Shown here: positions 52,704 to 62,637 of the stretch, piece after piece
Numbering within the stretch: the stretch's first letter is position 1
Layout of the letters: every line of letters begins with the position of its first letter
Source of the DNA: an uncultured Aquimarina sp.
GTDB lineage: Bacteria; Bacteroidota; Bacteroidia; Flavobacteriales; Flavobacteriaceae
Reading direction: 5' to 3'
Assembly (NCBI GenBank): GCA_947500845.1
Contig: CANMTP010000008.1
Location: forward strand, 1-64,000
DNA length: 64,000 nt
Notes under the pieces: generated by a model
The model's input: the letters and a program-made list of their open reading frames with translations, nothing else
Databases searched by the model: none
What the model was told of the DNA's origin: nothing
Translations under genes and position numbers: made by a program

Positions 52704-54251
52704 TTAATTTGTTAACTCAACAATTACCGGAGATATTTTCTTCAGCTTATATCCTGCATTTGTAGTTAACTGTGCTTTTATATCAATTATTTGTACAGAA
52801 GAACCTCTTTTAGCCTTACGTAAAGCAGATTTAGCTTTAGAATCTAATCTTCCTCCTCGAATGCTAACAGTAGGCTGACCTTCTACTTTAAATTTAAATC
52901 CTGTAACCTTTAATTTAATATCAAAATCAAAATCAGGTAATATTGCCCCAATAGAAGAAATCTCTAATGCATTTCTTGCCATCTTGATAGATCCGTCCTC
53001 ACCTCTTACAGTACCAACTGGTCTAGGAATATCCTTGATTCTAAATTTCTTACTATCACTTACCGTAGTACCGTTAGCAAGTTTACCACTCACTTTGATA
53101 CTAACTTCACGAGCTTTTACCGTAGTAACATTCATCATGTATTTACCAGCACCACCAGCTTTTCTTAATCCGGGAGCACTAGCATTTACGTTAGGAACAC
53201 CAGGAATAGAAATTGTCATTGGATTATTTACACCACGATATACGACATTCATTTTATCTGCCGATATTACCGCAGAATTTGGTCGAGGGATAACAGTATA
53301 AGAACTCTTAATAGGAATCTTTACTATAGAATCTCCTTCTTTAAACTCAAGTTCTCCAGCTACATCTCTTTCTCCAACATTACCCGCTGGGAAATCAAGC
53401 ATGATCTGTCCGTTCTGAACTTTGGTTTGCTCTTTGCCATTAACCATAACTTTGGTTGGCTTTAAGGTTGCGTCAAAACGTCCAAGAACGATTCTACCTT
53501 TAAACTTCTCGCCACTAAAGAAAGCTGTTTTATCAGCTACTACGATTGCTTCGTAGTTACTAAACGAAAGCTCTGAAGCCTGTTGTCCTGCTAATAATGC
53601 AGAAAGCACTTTGCTTTCAGTAGTCTTAACGTCAGCTTGCATTTGAGTAAGCTTTGTAAGAGAAGCTACTAATGGAAAACCTTCAAAACTATAGTTTAAC
53701 CATTTTTTGTTTACTCCTGAACGATCCTTTACATCTGCGGTAGCAAATGTTTTTAAAACATCATTAGCTACAGACTCATCCACTTCTTTTACTTCTTTAA
53801 TAACCGAAGCAACACCATCACGATATTTTTCAACATTATCTAGAAATTCTTGAGCTTCTGCTGTAACTTTTCCTCCTTCAAAAAACTTCTGGTCCAAAGC
53901 CAATGACTTATCCATAGTTTCATAATCTGTAGGATCACTTAAATCAGAAGTTAATTCTGTTTTAAGTTGCTCGATATATGTATTAAACTCATTTGAAAAA
54001 GCACTAATCTGATCTGCTTTTTCCTTTAATGGAGTGTATTTTTCTGGCTGTTCATTAACTTTTTCAGCCAAACCAGCCATAAACGAGTTATTTCTTTCTG
54101 TAGAGATTGCATTAGATTCGGTTAATTTTTCATTCATCAAACCGAATGCTGATAGTACCTCTTTAGACATATTTAATGCCATCATTGCGATGAAAACCAG
54201 ATACATCAGGTTAATCATCTTCTGCCTTGGGGATAATTTTCCTCCTGCCAT
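52704..54251 (-). CDS. gldM: Gliding motility/type IX secretion motor protein GldM
   Basis: Forms with GldL the proton-driven motor of gliding and type IX secretion. The 515-aa product starts MAGGKLSPRQKMINLMYLVFIAMMALNMSKEVL, the conserved single transmembrane helix of GldM that packs against GldL, followed by periplasmic domains rich in beta strands. The segment PRPNSAVISADKMNVVYRGVNNPMTISIPGV opens domain 3. It lies 46 bases downstream of gldL. Start and length agree with the family. Confidence 0.96.
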   Translation of the reverse strand: MAGGKLSPRQKMINLMYLVFIAMMALNMSKEVLSAFGLMNEKLTESNAISTERNNSFMAGLAEKVNEQPEKYTPLKEKADQISAFSNEFNTYIEQLKTELTSDLSDPTDYETMDKSLALDQKFFEGGKVTAEAQEFLDNVEKYRDGVASVIKEVKEVDESVANDVLKTFATADVKDRSGVNKKWLNYSFEGFPLVASLTKLTQMQADVKTTESKVLSALLAGQQASELSFSNYEAIVVADKTAFFSGEKFKGRIVLGRFDATLKPTKVMVNGKEQTKVQNGQIMLDFPAGNVGERDVAGELEFKEGDSIVKIPIKSSYTVIPRPNSAVISADKMNVVYRGVNNPMTISIPGVPNVNASAPGLRKAGGAGKYMMNVTTVKAREVSIKVSGKLANGTTVSDSKKFRIKDIPRPVGTVRGEDGSIKMARNALEISSIGAILPDFDFDIKLKVTGFKFKVEGQPTVSIRGGRLDSKAKSALRKAKRGSSVQIIDIKAQLTTNAGYKLKKISPVIVELTN

Positions 54252-54297
54252 TCTTCTTAAATTTTGGTAGTTATTATAATAATACTTCTAAATACTG

Positions 54298-54921
54298 TTA
54301 ACTTCTGTTCATTGCAGTTAACATACCACCATATACTCCGTTAAGAGAAGAAAGGTTACTAGCAAGGCTTGCCATTTGATCTTGAAGTTTTGCTGCATTA
54401 TCGGCGATAGCCTGGTTAGCTTCAGCCTGACGTGCAGAAGACTCTAGCTGTACTTTGTACAAGCTATTTAAAGATTCTAGGTGAGAAGCAGCACTAGCCA
54501 TTTCTTCACTATATTTTTTAGTACCTTGAATAGCATCTACTGTAGGAGAAATGTTTTTAGCCGCTCCTTCGAAGTTACGGATACTTTCACCTAAACTACT
54601 CATAAGGCTAGAATCTACTCTAGCTTCTTTAAGCATCTCGTCTAATTTTTTAGACAACATACCGTCTGGAGTCATATCTTTCTTATCTCTTTTGTTTCCT
54701 CCTGCTAATTCAGGATATACAAGAGACCAGTCTAATTCGTCATCTACAGGTTCGAATGCAGAAACAGTAAATACAAATGCTTCTGTAATAAGACCAATAA
54801 TAAGCATTTGATTACCAAATGGCCAGTGCATAATTTTAAAAAGTGCACCTAATATTACTACGGCCGCTCCTAGACCGTATACCATGTTCATTAATTTTTT
54901 GCTTGCTTTTGAATTTGCCAT
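54298..54921 (-). CDS. gldL: Gliding motility/type IX secretion motor protein GldL
   Basis: Cytoplasmic membrane half of the GldLM motor. The 207-aa protein has two helices (about 11-30 and 37-56). Charged residues lie inside the membrane segment: Lys29, His32 and Glu47, matching positions implicated in proton coupling. A coiled cytoplasmic tail follows (AAKNISPTVDAIQGTKKY ... SLASNLSSLNGVYGGML). It is encoded between gldK and gldM in the conserved order. Confidence 0.96.
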   Translation of the reverse strand: MANSKASKKLMNMVYGLGAAVVILGALFKIMHWPFGNQMLIIGLITEAFVFTVSAFEPVDDELDWSLVYPELAGGNKRDKKDMTPDGMLSKKLDEMLKEARVDSSLMSSLGESIRNFEGAAKNISPTVDAIQGTKKYSEEMASAASHLESLNSLYKVQLESSARQAEANQAIADNAAKLQDQMASLASNLSSLNGVYGGMLTAMNRS

Positions 54922-54996
54922 AATAAATTTGTTTTGTTTTTTTTAAATCTAAATGTTAAAAAAGGGTTAGTAATTAAGTTGATAGAATTTTGGGAC

Positions 54997-56370
54997 TTAT
55001 TTTTGATTCACAGTATTATCTTCTCCAGTCACGTCAGTACCCATATAGTCCTGAACCGTTCTAAATCCGATATAACTTCTCGCAGAATCAGCGTATTCGT
55101 AATCTCTGGTACTTACCTGTAGGAAATAAGCAACATCTTTCCATGATCCTCCGCGCACTACTTTACGTTTATTTTCATCATCGTTAACATTTGGGTTCAT
55201 TGATGATACGTATTCGTATGCTGATGGATCATAAGAGGACTGTACCCACTCAGAAACATTTCCTGCCATGTTGTACAGGTTATAATCATTAGGATCAAAT
55301 GTTCTGGCTTCTACAGTATATAAGAAATTATCTGCTGCATAGTTTCCTCTAAGAGGTTTAAAATTCGCAAGGAAACAACCTCTATCGTTCAAAGCATAAG
55401 GACCTCCCCATGGGTATGTAGCCGATTCGAGACCTCCTCTAGCCGCATACTCCCATTCTGCTTCTGTAGGTAGTCTAAAATAGTTTACGAATTCTTTTCC
55501 TTTCCTCTTTTGAAAGGTATTTTTTTCAATGGTTCTCCAACGACAGAAGGCTTTTGCTTGCTCCCAAGACACACCTACTACCGGATAATCATCATAAGCA
55601 CTATGCCAGAAATAATCATTATGCATAGGCTCGTTATACGAGTAACTAAAATCTTTAATCCAAACTGTTGTATCTGGATACACTTCTATTACTTCTTCTT
55701 TTACAAAATCTTTTCTTCCTCCTTTTCTAGCACGCGCTGCTGCCTGAATATCCATCCAAGTAAATCTAAATTTAAACTTACTTACATCTAAAGTGCGTCT
55801 TCCATTGTATGATTCTTCCAAAGGAACATACATAGTATCCATAACTTCCGCATAGAACTCATCTGGATAATCTTCAATATCCCATTCGATATCAATATCC
55901 TTATTAAGTCCTCGACCTTCATAACCAGTGGTTCCTGTACCACTGTAGTTATCGTACATATATTTTTCGTATACCGTCATATTTTCGGTATCGGCATCTA
56001 AGAATGCATACTCTCCAATACCATCATCACCAGGTGTTTTACCTAGTTCGTCGGCCATAATAGCAAGTCTCATTCGGATTGTAGAATCTCGAACCCAATT
56101 TACAAATTGTCTATACTCACTGTTAGTGATTTCGGTCTCGTCCATGTAGAATGAACGAACAGTAACCATTTTCGTTGGTGCATTTGCCAGCGCCGCTTTG
56201 TCATCATCAGATTTACCCATGATAAATGATCCTCCGGGGATGAGTGCCATTCCATATGGTTTCTGTGGGTGCCATTTTTTTCCTTGTGCTCCTACTAGTT
56301 CTCCGCGGCTTCCACCACCACAACTATAGAGCATTGCTAAAATAGCAAAGAGTGATACAAATTTCTTCAT
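54997..56370 (-). CDS. gldK: Gliding motility/type IX secretion lipoprotein GldK
   Basis: Outer-membrane lipoprotein forming the large periplasmic GldK/GldN ring of the type IX system. The 457-aa product has a lipoprotein signal with Cys17 (MLYSCGGG) and a formylglycine-generating-enzyme-like fold (ALIPGGSFIMGKSDDD, RSFYMDETEITNSEYRQFVNWV, RLPTEAEWEYAARGG, GNVSEWVQS, VRGGSW). The FGE catalytic cysteines are not needed for its structural role. It heads the gld run, 110 bases downstream of the arginase-fold gene. Confidence 0.96.
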   Translation of the reverse strand: MKKFVSLFAILAMLYSCGGGSRGELVGAQGKKWHPQKPYGMALIPGGSFIMGKSDDDKAALANAPTKMVTVRSFYMDETEITNSEYRQFVNWVRDSTIRMRLAIMADELGKTPGDDGIGEYAFLDADTENMTVYEKYMYDNYSGTGTTGYEGRGLNKDIDIEWDIEDYPDEFYAEVMDTMYVPLEESYNGRRTLDVSKFKFRFTWMDIQAAARARKGGRKDFVKEEVIEVYPDTTVWIKDFSYSYNEPMHNDYFWHSAYDDYPVVGVSWEQAKAFCRWRTIEKNTFQKRKGKEFVNYFRLPTEAEWEYAARGGLESATYPWGGPYALNDRGCFLANFKPLRGNYAADNFLYTVEARTFDPNDYNLYNMAGNVSEWVQSSYDPSAYEYVSSMNPNVNDDENKRKVVRGGSWKDVAYFLQVSTRDYEYADSARSYIGFRTVQDYMGTDVTGEDNTVNQK

Positions 56371-56480
56371 AACGTGTTTTAGGTTAAGATCTTCTAGATT
56401 TAAGGACGTAAACCTATTTATTTATTTCCAGAAAAACAATTTTTTTCTAAAAAAAACCTTAAATCAGCCTAATAAAAATG

Positions 56481-57644
56481 TTAAACTTCGTTTTTTCGTT
56501 TTGCCTTATACCATCTTTCAGGTATTTCTTGATTACAAGCACGCTCATAATCGCTGTATGTGCAAGGTAATAACGTATGTCTTTCCAATTTATTATTACC
56601 AGATGAAAGAAAAGGTATTTCTATCCACCATCTTCCGGTTTTTGCACTCTTGTAAAAAGACAAAATTTCATCATCGATGGGTACATTATAATGTAAGGTA
56701 CTTTTTTGATTCTTTATGTCTAGTTCGTTAGACCTATAATTAAATCCCTCTATAAAATACCAGATGATTTGGGCAATTAGCATCGATGTCATCTCTTCAT
56801 TCTTGAAATTCTTAAACTCGTAAATTCCAAAACTTTTCACTCTATCACTAATTCCTGCATATCTAGAGATAGTACAAATTTCTCTTCCGTCAAAACCATT
56901 AGGAGAAGAAGTAACGCCATTCATACTATTAGAATTCATAACCCCCAAATCAACTGAAACAATATCTGCATCTCTCATGATAGGCTCTACTATAGTCACA
57001 TCTGAAATAACCTCTCCCAAACGATAGGCATCAAAATATAATTTTTCTATGAGGTCGATCTCTTCTTGAGCATTGAAATAGGTTTGATATCCTATATTAC
57101 TATAATTAAAAAGATTATATGGTTGTTCGACAATAATTTTACCTATAAAAGAAGTATTAGTAATGGGTTCTGAAGAATTTCCCAAATCAAATTTACTATC
57201 TACATTAGCAAGGTTGACCATTCGCTCTAAAATATCAAAAGATCTGTATTGAGCATATACGAGGTCTTGACTTCCTCCTATTATAACCGGGATAATTTTT
57301 TTTTGTAGTAATGCCGACAATACTTCCTGAACCAAATAATAAGTATCGCTTACTTCGTTACCGGGATTAATATCACCAAGATCAGCGATGTTTACATCCC
57401 AGTTTCCCGGATAAAGCTCGTATAAGGACTTTCGTATAGTATCAAAACTCAATTTCTCTCCTAGAAAATTAACATCATTTCTATTTTCCTGAATCCCTAG
57501 AATTGCAATATCAGTTTTTTTTAGATCAGGAACCCCATTATCTGCCGTATGAATTTTAATTTGTTTCCCCAATGAATGATCTGAAAGCAATTTAGTATGT
57601 GCGGCAACCAAATCACTAACTGGAACAAGAAATTCGAAAGACAT
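56481..57644 (-). CDS. Arginase-fold (formimidoylglutamase-like) protein with degraded metal site
   Basis: A 387-aa ureohydrolase-fold protein usually annotated as formimidoylglutamase. Position by position against the arginase metal motifs: GGDHS reads GGSQD, DAHxD reads NVDSKFD (His replaced by Lys), and SxDxD reads SVDLG (second Asp replaced by Gly). The agmatinase at 38249 keeps all of these. I infer that it binds one or no Mn and may be a non-catalytic scaffold or regulator. It lies between topA and gldK, a placement I recall from other flavobacteria; a link with gliding or secretion is possible. Confidence 0.8.
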   Translation of the reverse strand: MSFEFLVPVSDLVAAHTKLLSDHSLGKQIKIHTADNGVPDLKKTDIAILGIQENRNDVNFLGEKLSFDTIRKSLYELYPGNWDVNIADLGDINPGNEVSDTYYLVQEVLSALLQKKIIPVIIGGSQDLVYAQYRSFDILERMVNLANVDSKFDLGNSSEPITNTSFIGKIIVEQPYNLFNYSNIGYQTYFNAQEEIDLIEKLYFDAYRLGEVISDVTIVEPIMRDADIVSVDLGVMNSNSMNGVTSSPNGFDGREICTISRYAGISDRVKSFGIYEFKNFKNEEMTSMLIAQIIWYFIEGFNYRSNELDIKNQKSTLHYNVPIDDEILSFYKSAKTGRWWIEIPFLSSGNNKLERHTLLPCTYSDYERACNQEIPERWYKAKRKNEV

Positions 57645-57647
57645 GTA

Positions 57648-60137
57648 TTACTTCTTTTTGGTTGTATTTTTCTTTTTAGCAGTTTTTTTCTTAGGAGCGT
57701 TTTTCTCGATAAGATCCTTTACCTTTTCTAAAGTTAATTTGGAGGCATCAACAGTTTTCGGTAATTCAATTTTAATTTTACCTTTTAAAATATTGCTCCT
57801 ACCCCATCTTGCTTTTTCTACTCGAATACCTTCTTCTTCCCAATTATGGATAACTTTATCAATTTCCTTTTGTTTCTTCTCCTCTATCAATGTAACGATA
57901 TCATTTTCTGATAAATTATCGAAATCATATTTCTTATTCACATTGATAAACATGTTGTTCCATTTAATAAATGGACCAAATCTACCTTTTCCTTTTTGAA
58001 CCGGAAGATTTTCATACATATATATAGGAGCATCGGCTTTTTCTTTAGCATCGATCAACTCGATCGCTCTATCCAGAGTAATATTAAGTGGATCCTCGCC
58101 TTTTTCAAGCGAAACAAACTTTTCTGCAAATCGAACATAGGGTCCAAAACGACCATTATTCACTACGATGGTCTCTCCTTTATATTCACCTAATTCTTTC
58201 GGCAACTGAAATAAATTCATAGCCTCTTCAAAAGAAATACTGCTTAATGTTTGGCCTGGAGGCAGACTTGCAAATTTAGGTTTATCTTCATCATCTGCAG
58301 TTCCTATCTGTACCATTGGACCAAATTTACCCAAGCGTACACTCACGACTTTACCTGTTGAAGGATCTTCTCCAAGAATACGTTCACCCACTTCTCGTTC
58401 TGCATTTTGCGCCACATCTTCTACTCTTGGATGAAATTCTTCATAGAACTCTCTCATTACATTTGTCCAATCTTCCTGACCTTCAGCGATTTCATCAAAA
58501 TCTTGCTCTACTTTTGCAGTAAAATTATAATCCAGGATTGAAGAAAAATGATTTACGAGAAAATCATTAACTACCATTCCTACATCTGTTGGGATTAGTT
58601 TTCCTTTGTCACTTCCTACCTTTTCGGAAAGTTTTTTCTCGTGTACCGAATCTCCCGAAAGTGTCATCTGGATGTAATTACGAACCTCACCTTCTTTAGC
58701 TCCTTTTTCTACGTAATTTCTATTTTGAATGGTTGAAATGGTTGGTGCATATGTTGAAGGGCGACCAATACCCAATTCTTCAAGTTTTTTAACCAAAGAA
58801 GCTTCTGTGTAACGGCTTGGAGGCCTGGTAAATCTTTCTGTGGCGGTAATATATTTATTAAATAGGGTTTCATTTACTTTCATCGCAGGAAGGATTCCCT
58901 CTTGCTCTTCATCTTCATCATCGTTCCCTTCTAGATATACTTTTAAAAACCCTTCAAATTTGATTACTTCGCCACTTGCCGTGAATTGATCATTATGCGT
59001 ATTCGCATCAATTTTGACATTGGTTCTTTCTAATCTTGCGTCACTCATTTGTGAAGCAATAGCTCGTTTCCAGATCAACTCGTATAATCGCTGCTGGTCG
59101 TAATCTACATTTACAGAATGCCTGGAAAAATCTGTCGGTCGTATTGCTTCGTGAGCTTCTTGCGCACCTTTTGACTTACCTTTATATTGCCTGGGATTAC
59201 TAAAATCTTCTCCGTAGGCAGAGATAATTTCAGCCTTTGCTCCGTTTTGAGCTTCTAAAGACAGGTTAACACTATCGGTTCTCATATAAGTGATCAACCC
59301 GGCCTCATATAACCGTTGCGCCATTGTCATGGTCTTACTTACAGAGAAATATAATTTTCTAGAAGCCTCTTGTTGCAGTGTTGAGGTTGTAAATGGTGGC
59401 GCCGGTAACTTTTTTGCAGGTTTCGTAGAAAGATCTGCAACTTTAAAGTTTGCACCTATATTTTTATTCAAAAAGGATTCAGCCTCTTCTCTGGTCTTAA
59501 AATTTTTAGGAAGCTTTGCCTTAAAGGACTTACCAGCTTCGTTAGAAAATTCGGCATCAATCCTATAGGAAGCTTCGGGTTTAAAATTGATTATCTCTCT
59601 TTCTCTCTCTACAATTAATCGTACAGAAACCGATTGTACTCTACCTGCAGACAACCCTCCTTTTACTTTACGCCAAAGCACAGGGGATAGCTCATATCCA
59701 ACCAGCCGATCCAAAACACGCCTAGCCTGTTGCGCATTTACGAGGTTATAATCGATAGTACGCGGATTTTCTATTGCTTTAAGAATTGCATTTTTGGTAA
59801 TCTCATGAAAAACAATTCTTTTTGTTTTATTTTTATCAAGTTTTAAGGTTTCGGCAAGGTGCCATGCGATGGCTTCTCCCTCTCGATCCTCATCACTTGC
59901 GAGCCATACCATCTCTGCATTCTTAGAAAGATCTTTCAGTTTTTTTACAACATCCTTTTTATCTTTAGAGACAATATATTTTGGTTTAAAATCACCATCG
60001 ACATCAACTCCTAATTCTTTTGAAGGTAAATCTGCGATGTGCCCAAAACTGGATGCAACTGTGTAATCTTTTCCAAGAAATTTTTCTATTGTTTTTGCCT
60101 TTGCAGGTGACTCTACAATCACTAAATTCTTAGCCAT
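57648..60137 (-). CDS. topA: DNA topoisomerase I
   Basis: Type IA topoisomerase relaxing negative supercoils. The 829-aa protein has the Toprim domain (VIVESPAKAKTIEKFLG, ASDEDREGEAIAWHLAETL), the gate region with active-site Tyr284 (GLITYMRTDSVNL), and C-terminal topo_C repeats (SVRLGKFGPMVQIG, NNGRFGPYVRFAEKF, KGKGRFGPFIKWN). It ends in a Lys-rich tail (KKKTAKKKNTTKKK). Zinc-finger Cys clusters are absent, common in this phylum. It stops four bases before the arginase-fold gene start, so the two are co-transcribed. Confidence 0.96.
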   Translation of the reverse strand: MAKNLVIVESPAKAKTIEKFLGKDYTVASSFGHIADLPSKELGVDVDGDFKPKYIVSKDKKDVVKKLKDLSKNAEMVWLASDEDREGEAIAWHLAETLKLDKNKTKRIVFHEITKNAILKAIENPRTIDYNLVNAQQARRVLDRLVGYELSPVLWRKVKGGLSAGRVQSVSVRLIVEREREIINFKPEASYRIDAEFSNEAGKSFKAKLPKNFKTREEAESFLNKNIGANFKVADLSTKPAKKLPAPPFTTSTLQQEASRKLYFSVSKTMTMAQRLYEAGLITYMRTDSVNLSLEAQNGAKAEIISAYGEDFSNPRQYKGKSKGAQEAHEAIRPTDFSRHSVNVDYDQQRLYELIWKRAIASQMSDARLERTNVKIDANTHNDQFTASGEVIKFEGFLKVYLEGNDDEDEEQEGILPAMKVNETLFNKYITATERFTRPPSRYTEASLVKKLEELGIGRPSTYAPTISTIQNRNYVEKGAKEGEVRNYIQMTLSGDSVHEKKLSEKVGSDKGKLIPTDVGMVVNDFLVNHFSSILDYNFTAKVEQDFDEIAEGQEDWTNVMREFYEEFHPRVEDVAQNAEREVGERILGEDPSTGKVVSVRLGKFGPMVQIGTADDEDKPKFASLPPGQTLSSISFEEAMNLFQLPKELGEYKGETIVVNNGRFGPYVRFAEKFVSLEKGEDPLNITLDRAIELIDAKEKADAPIYMYENLPVQKGKGRFGPFIKWNNMFINVNKKYDFDNLSENDIVTLIEEKKQKEIDKVIHNWEEEGIRVEKARWGRSNILKGKIKIELPKTVDASKLTLEKVKDLIEKNAPKKKTAKKKNTTKKK

Positions 60138-60157
60138 AGTCCTTTAATTTCTGACCA

Positions 60158-60165
60158 CAAAAGTA
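60158..60165 (-). promoter_or_regulatory. Putative -7 element of topA
   Basis: TACTTTTG matches TAnnTTTG, 20 bases upstream of the topA start. I see no clear -33 TTG. Confidence 0.4.
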
Positions 60166-60211
60166 TATCAAAAAAATGATATCCAGATTCTTTATTAAAA
60201 AATTACTTTAA

Positions 60212-60239
60212 AAAAAACCTGTCTCTGGACAGGTTTTTT
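60212..60239. terminator. Bidirectional intrinsic terminator
   Basis: Perfect 12-bp stem AAAAAACCTGTC/GACAGGTTTTTT with a 4-base loop, directly downstream of the membrane-protein gene at 60245 and upstream of topA. Confidence 0.85.
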
Positions 60240-60244
60240 GATTT

Positions 60245-61030
60245 TTATTTTACAAATAGTGTAGGGTCTTTTTCGGTTCCATCATCTTCAAAACCAATGG
60301 TGTCCTTATACATATGATACACGGGCATGTGTACAAAAGAAGCCGTAAGGAATATCCCTACAAAACACAACAAGGTCCCAACTAATTGAGATAAAATTGA
60401 GGAAATAAGTATTAGCCCAAAAGCAACTAACCAAATTTTATTACCTAATTTGAAGCTAGCCTTAATCAGATCTGAAGTATTAACGTCGGGATTAAATGCA
60501 AACATCACTCCTAATAACTGAAGCGGAACCATTACATAAAAAATTGGAAGATAACATAATAATGCTGCTAATAAAGCGATTCCAAAAGAAGCAATTGCAA
60601 TAGTAAATACTTTTCCTATATATTTACCTTTTAAGAACATAAAATACGAAGAGGTTTCTGGAAGACCGTGATCAACTTGTTTACAAACCCTGTAAAAATG
60701 AGCCGTAATTGCAAACTGAAGAGCGGCAGCAATCATAGTGATTACGATAACCAAAATAATAAATAAGATCATTAAACCTATAGATAGTTCTTCTTTGGGA
60801 AAATCATCATATCCATTATAGTTTTGTTCAAATCCATCGATACCTATGATAGCAAAAAGAGGAATATACATAGCAAAAAACAATGGGAGCATTACCAGTA
60901 GGGATATTAATAAGTGGACGAATCCCTGAACCCATACTTTTTTAAAAAGTTCAAAACTTTTACTAAACACATCTCCAAAATCCAAGGAAGTACTTTTTTC
61001 TATTCTTTCAAAGAGTTTATTTGACGTCAT
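60245..61030 (-). CDS. Hypothetical multi-pass membrane protein
   Basis: A 261-aa integral membrane protein with about five to six hydrophobic segments (for example FVHLLISLLVMLPLFFAMYI, IGLMILFIILVIVITMI, FTIAIASFGIALLAALLCYL) and a charged N-terminus. Related flavobacterial proteins are often mislabelled beta-carotene monooxygenase; I see no such catalytic motif. It may be of the DUF975/glycerophosphoryl-diester-phosphodiesterase membrane-domain type. It is transcribed divergently from miaB with a TATATTTG -7 element at 61059-61066. Confidence 0.75.
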   Translation of the reverse strand: MTSNKLFERIEKSTSLDFGDVFSKSFELFKKVWVQGFVHLLISLLVMLPLFFAMYIPLFAIIGIDGFEQNYNGYDDFPKEELSIGLMILFIILVIVITMIAAALQFAITAHFYRVCKQVDHGLPETSSYFMFLKGKYIGKVFTIAIASFGIALLAALLCYLPIFYVMVPLQLLGVMFAFNPDVNTSDLIKASFKLGNKIWLVAFGLILISSILSQLVGTLLCFVGIFLTASFVHMPVYHMYKDTIGFEDDGTEKDPTLFVK

Positions 61031-61058
61031 ATCATTACATTTATTGGTTGTAAAAGAT

Positions 61059-61066
61059 CAAATATA
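61059..61066 (-). promoter_or_regulatory. -7 element of the membrane-protein gene
   Basis: TATATTTG fits TAnnTTTG, 28 bases before the ATG at 61030. Confidence 0.5.
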
Positions 61067-61095
61067 GATTTTTTAAAAAATAAAACCCTGACACT

Positions 61096-61126
61096 TTGTC
61101 ACAAATCGTATTAAAAGGTATCTTTG
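61096..61126 (+). promoter_or_regulatory. Promoter of miaB
   Basis: TTG (61096-61098), 20-base spacer, then TATCTTTG (61119-61126). This is the clearest Bacteroidota promoter in the window. Confidence 0.75.
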
Positions 61127-61165
61127 CACATTAATTGACCCCAATGGTTAATGAATTATTTTTTT

Positions 61166-62611
61166 ATGGAGAAGATTATTGATGAAAACATACAAGGACA
61201 ACCACTCGTTCTTGATCAGAAGCGAGGGAACAATCGTAAGCTTTTTATAGAAAGTTATGGTTGTCAGATGAATTTTAGCGATAGTGAAATAGTAGCTTCC
61301 ATTTTGGCCAAAGAAGGTTTCAATACCACCCAAAACCTTGAAGATGCCGACCTGGTATTGGTCAATACGTGTTCTATTCGAGAAAAAGCCGAGCAAACCG
61401 TTAGAAAACGTCTAGAGAAATATAACGCTGTAAAAAAAATCAATCCAGGAATGAAAGTGGGTGTTCTGGGTTGTATGGCAGAACGTTTAAAAAGTAAATT
61501 CCTGGAAGAAGAAAAAATAGTAGACTTGGTTGTTGGCCCCGATGCATATAAAGACCTTCCTAATTTAATTGAAGAAGTGGATGCCGGACGTAATGCAGTT
61601 AATGTAATTCTGTCTAAAGAAGAAACGTATGGCGACATTTCACCCGTACGTTTGCAAAGTAATGGCGTTTCTGCTTTTGTATCGATTACCAGAGGTTGCG
61701 ACAATATGTGCACTTTTTGCGTAGTCCCTTTTACCAGAGGAAGAGAACGAAGTCGTGACCCCCAAAGTATTCTGCAAGAAATTGATGAATTAGCAACTCA
61801 GAATTTCAAAGAAGTCACACTATTAGGACAAAATGTAGATAGTTATTTATGGTATGGCGGTGGACTTAAGAAAGATTTCAATAAAGCTTCTGACTTCCAG
61901 AAAGCAACCTCGGTAAATTTTGCTAAACTATTGGATATGGTTGCTGAAAAACACCCGAAACTTAGATTGCGTTTTACTACATCAAACCCACAAGACATGA
62001 CCTTGGATGTGATTGAAGTTATGGCGAAGCACAAAAACATATGTAAATACATTCACCTGCCCATACAAAGTGGAAGTGATCGTATTCTAAAAGAGATGAA
62101 CCGATTGCATACGCGCCAAGAATACTTTGATTTGATAGATAATATTAAAAAAATGATTCCAGAGTGTGCGATATCGCAAGACATCATTACAGGATTCCCT
62201 ACAGAAACTGAAGAAGACCATCAGGATACTTTATCTCTAATGAAATATGTAAAATACGATTACGGCTTCATGTTTGCCTATTCTGAAAGACCAGGAACAC
62301 TAGCCGAACGTAAAATGGAGGATGATGTTCCTGAGGAAGTTAAGAAAAGACGCCTTGCAGAGATTATTGGGCTACAACGTAAGCATAGCGAGTATCGACA
62401 TCGTGCCTTTATTGGACAAACATTAGAGGTTCTGATCGAAAAAGAATCAAAAAAATCTGATGCCCATTGGAGCGGAAGAACCACTCAAAATACCGTAGCA
62501 GTTTTTCCGAAAGGGGCTTATAAAATAGGAGATTTTGTCATGGTTCGTATTGATGATTGCACGAGTGCCACCTTGCTAGGAGAAGCTGTGGGGTATTCAG
62601 AAAATAATTGA
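61166..62611 (+). CDS. miaB: tRNA-2-methylthio-N6-dimethylallyladenosine synthase MiaB
   Basis: Radical-SAM methylthiotransferase modifying A37 of tRNAs. The 481-aa protein has the N-terminal UPF0004 domain with its three cluster cysteines (SYGCQMNFSDSE, VNTCSIREKAE, LGCMAERL), the radical-SAM motif RGCDNMCTFCVVPFTRGRERSR, and a C-terminal TRAM domain. I use ATG 61166 (MEKIIDEN); five extra residues from the upstream ATG at 61151 are also possible. It is followed after 26 bases by the sigma-54 activator gene. Confidence 0.96.
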   Translation: MEKIIDENIQGQPLVLDQKRGNNRKLFIESYGCQMNFSDSEIVASILAKEGFNTTQNLEDADLVLVNTCSIREKAEQTVRKRLEKYNAVKKINPGMKVGVLGCMAERLKSKFLEEEKIVDLVVGPDAYKDLPNLIEEVDAGRNAVNVILSKEETYGDISPVRLQSNGVSAFVSITRGCDNMCTFCVVPFTRGRERSRDPQSILQEIDELATQNFKEVTLLGQNVDSYLWYGGGLKKDFNKASDFQKATSVNFAKLLDMVAEKHPKLRLRFTTSNPQDMTLDVIEVMAKHKNICKYIHLPIQSGSDRILKEMNRLHTRQEYFDLIDNIKKMIPECAISQDIITGFPTETEEDHQDTLSLMKYVKYDYGFMFAYSERPGTLAERKMEDDVPEEVKKRRLAEIIGLQRKHSEYRHRAFIGQTLEVLIEKESKKSDAHWSGRTTQNTVAVFPKGAYKIGDFVMVRIDDCTSATLLGEAVGYSENN

Positions 62612-62637
62612 AATCAAACTAATTATAGTTTTTATAC

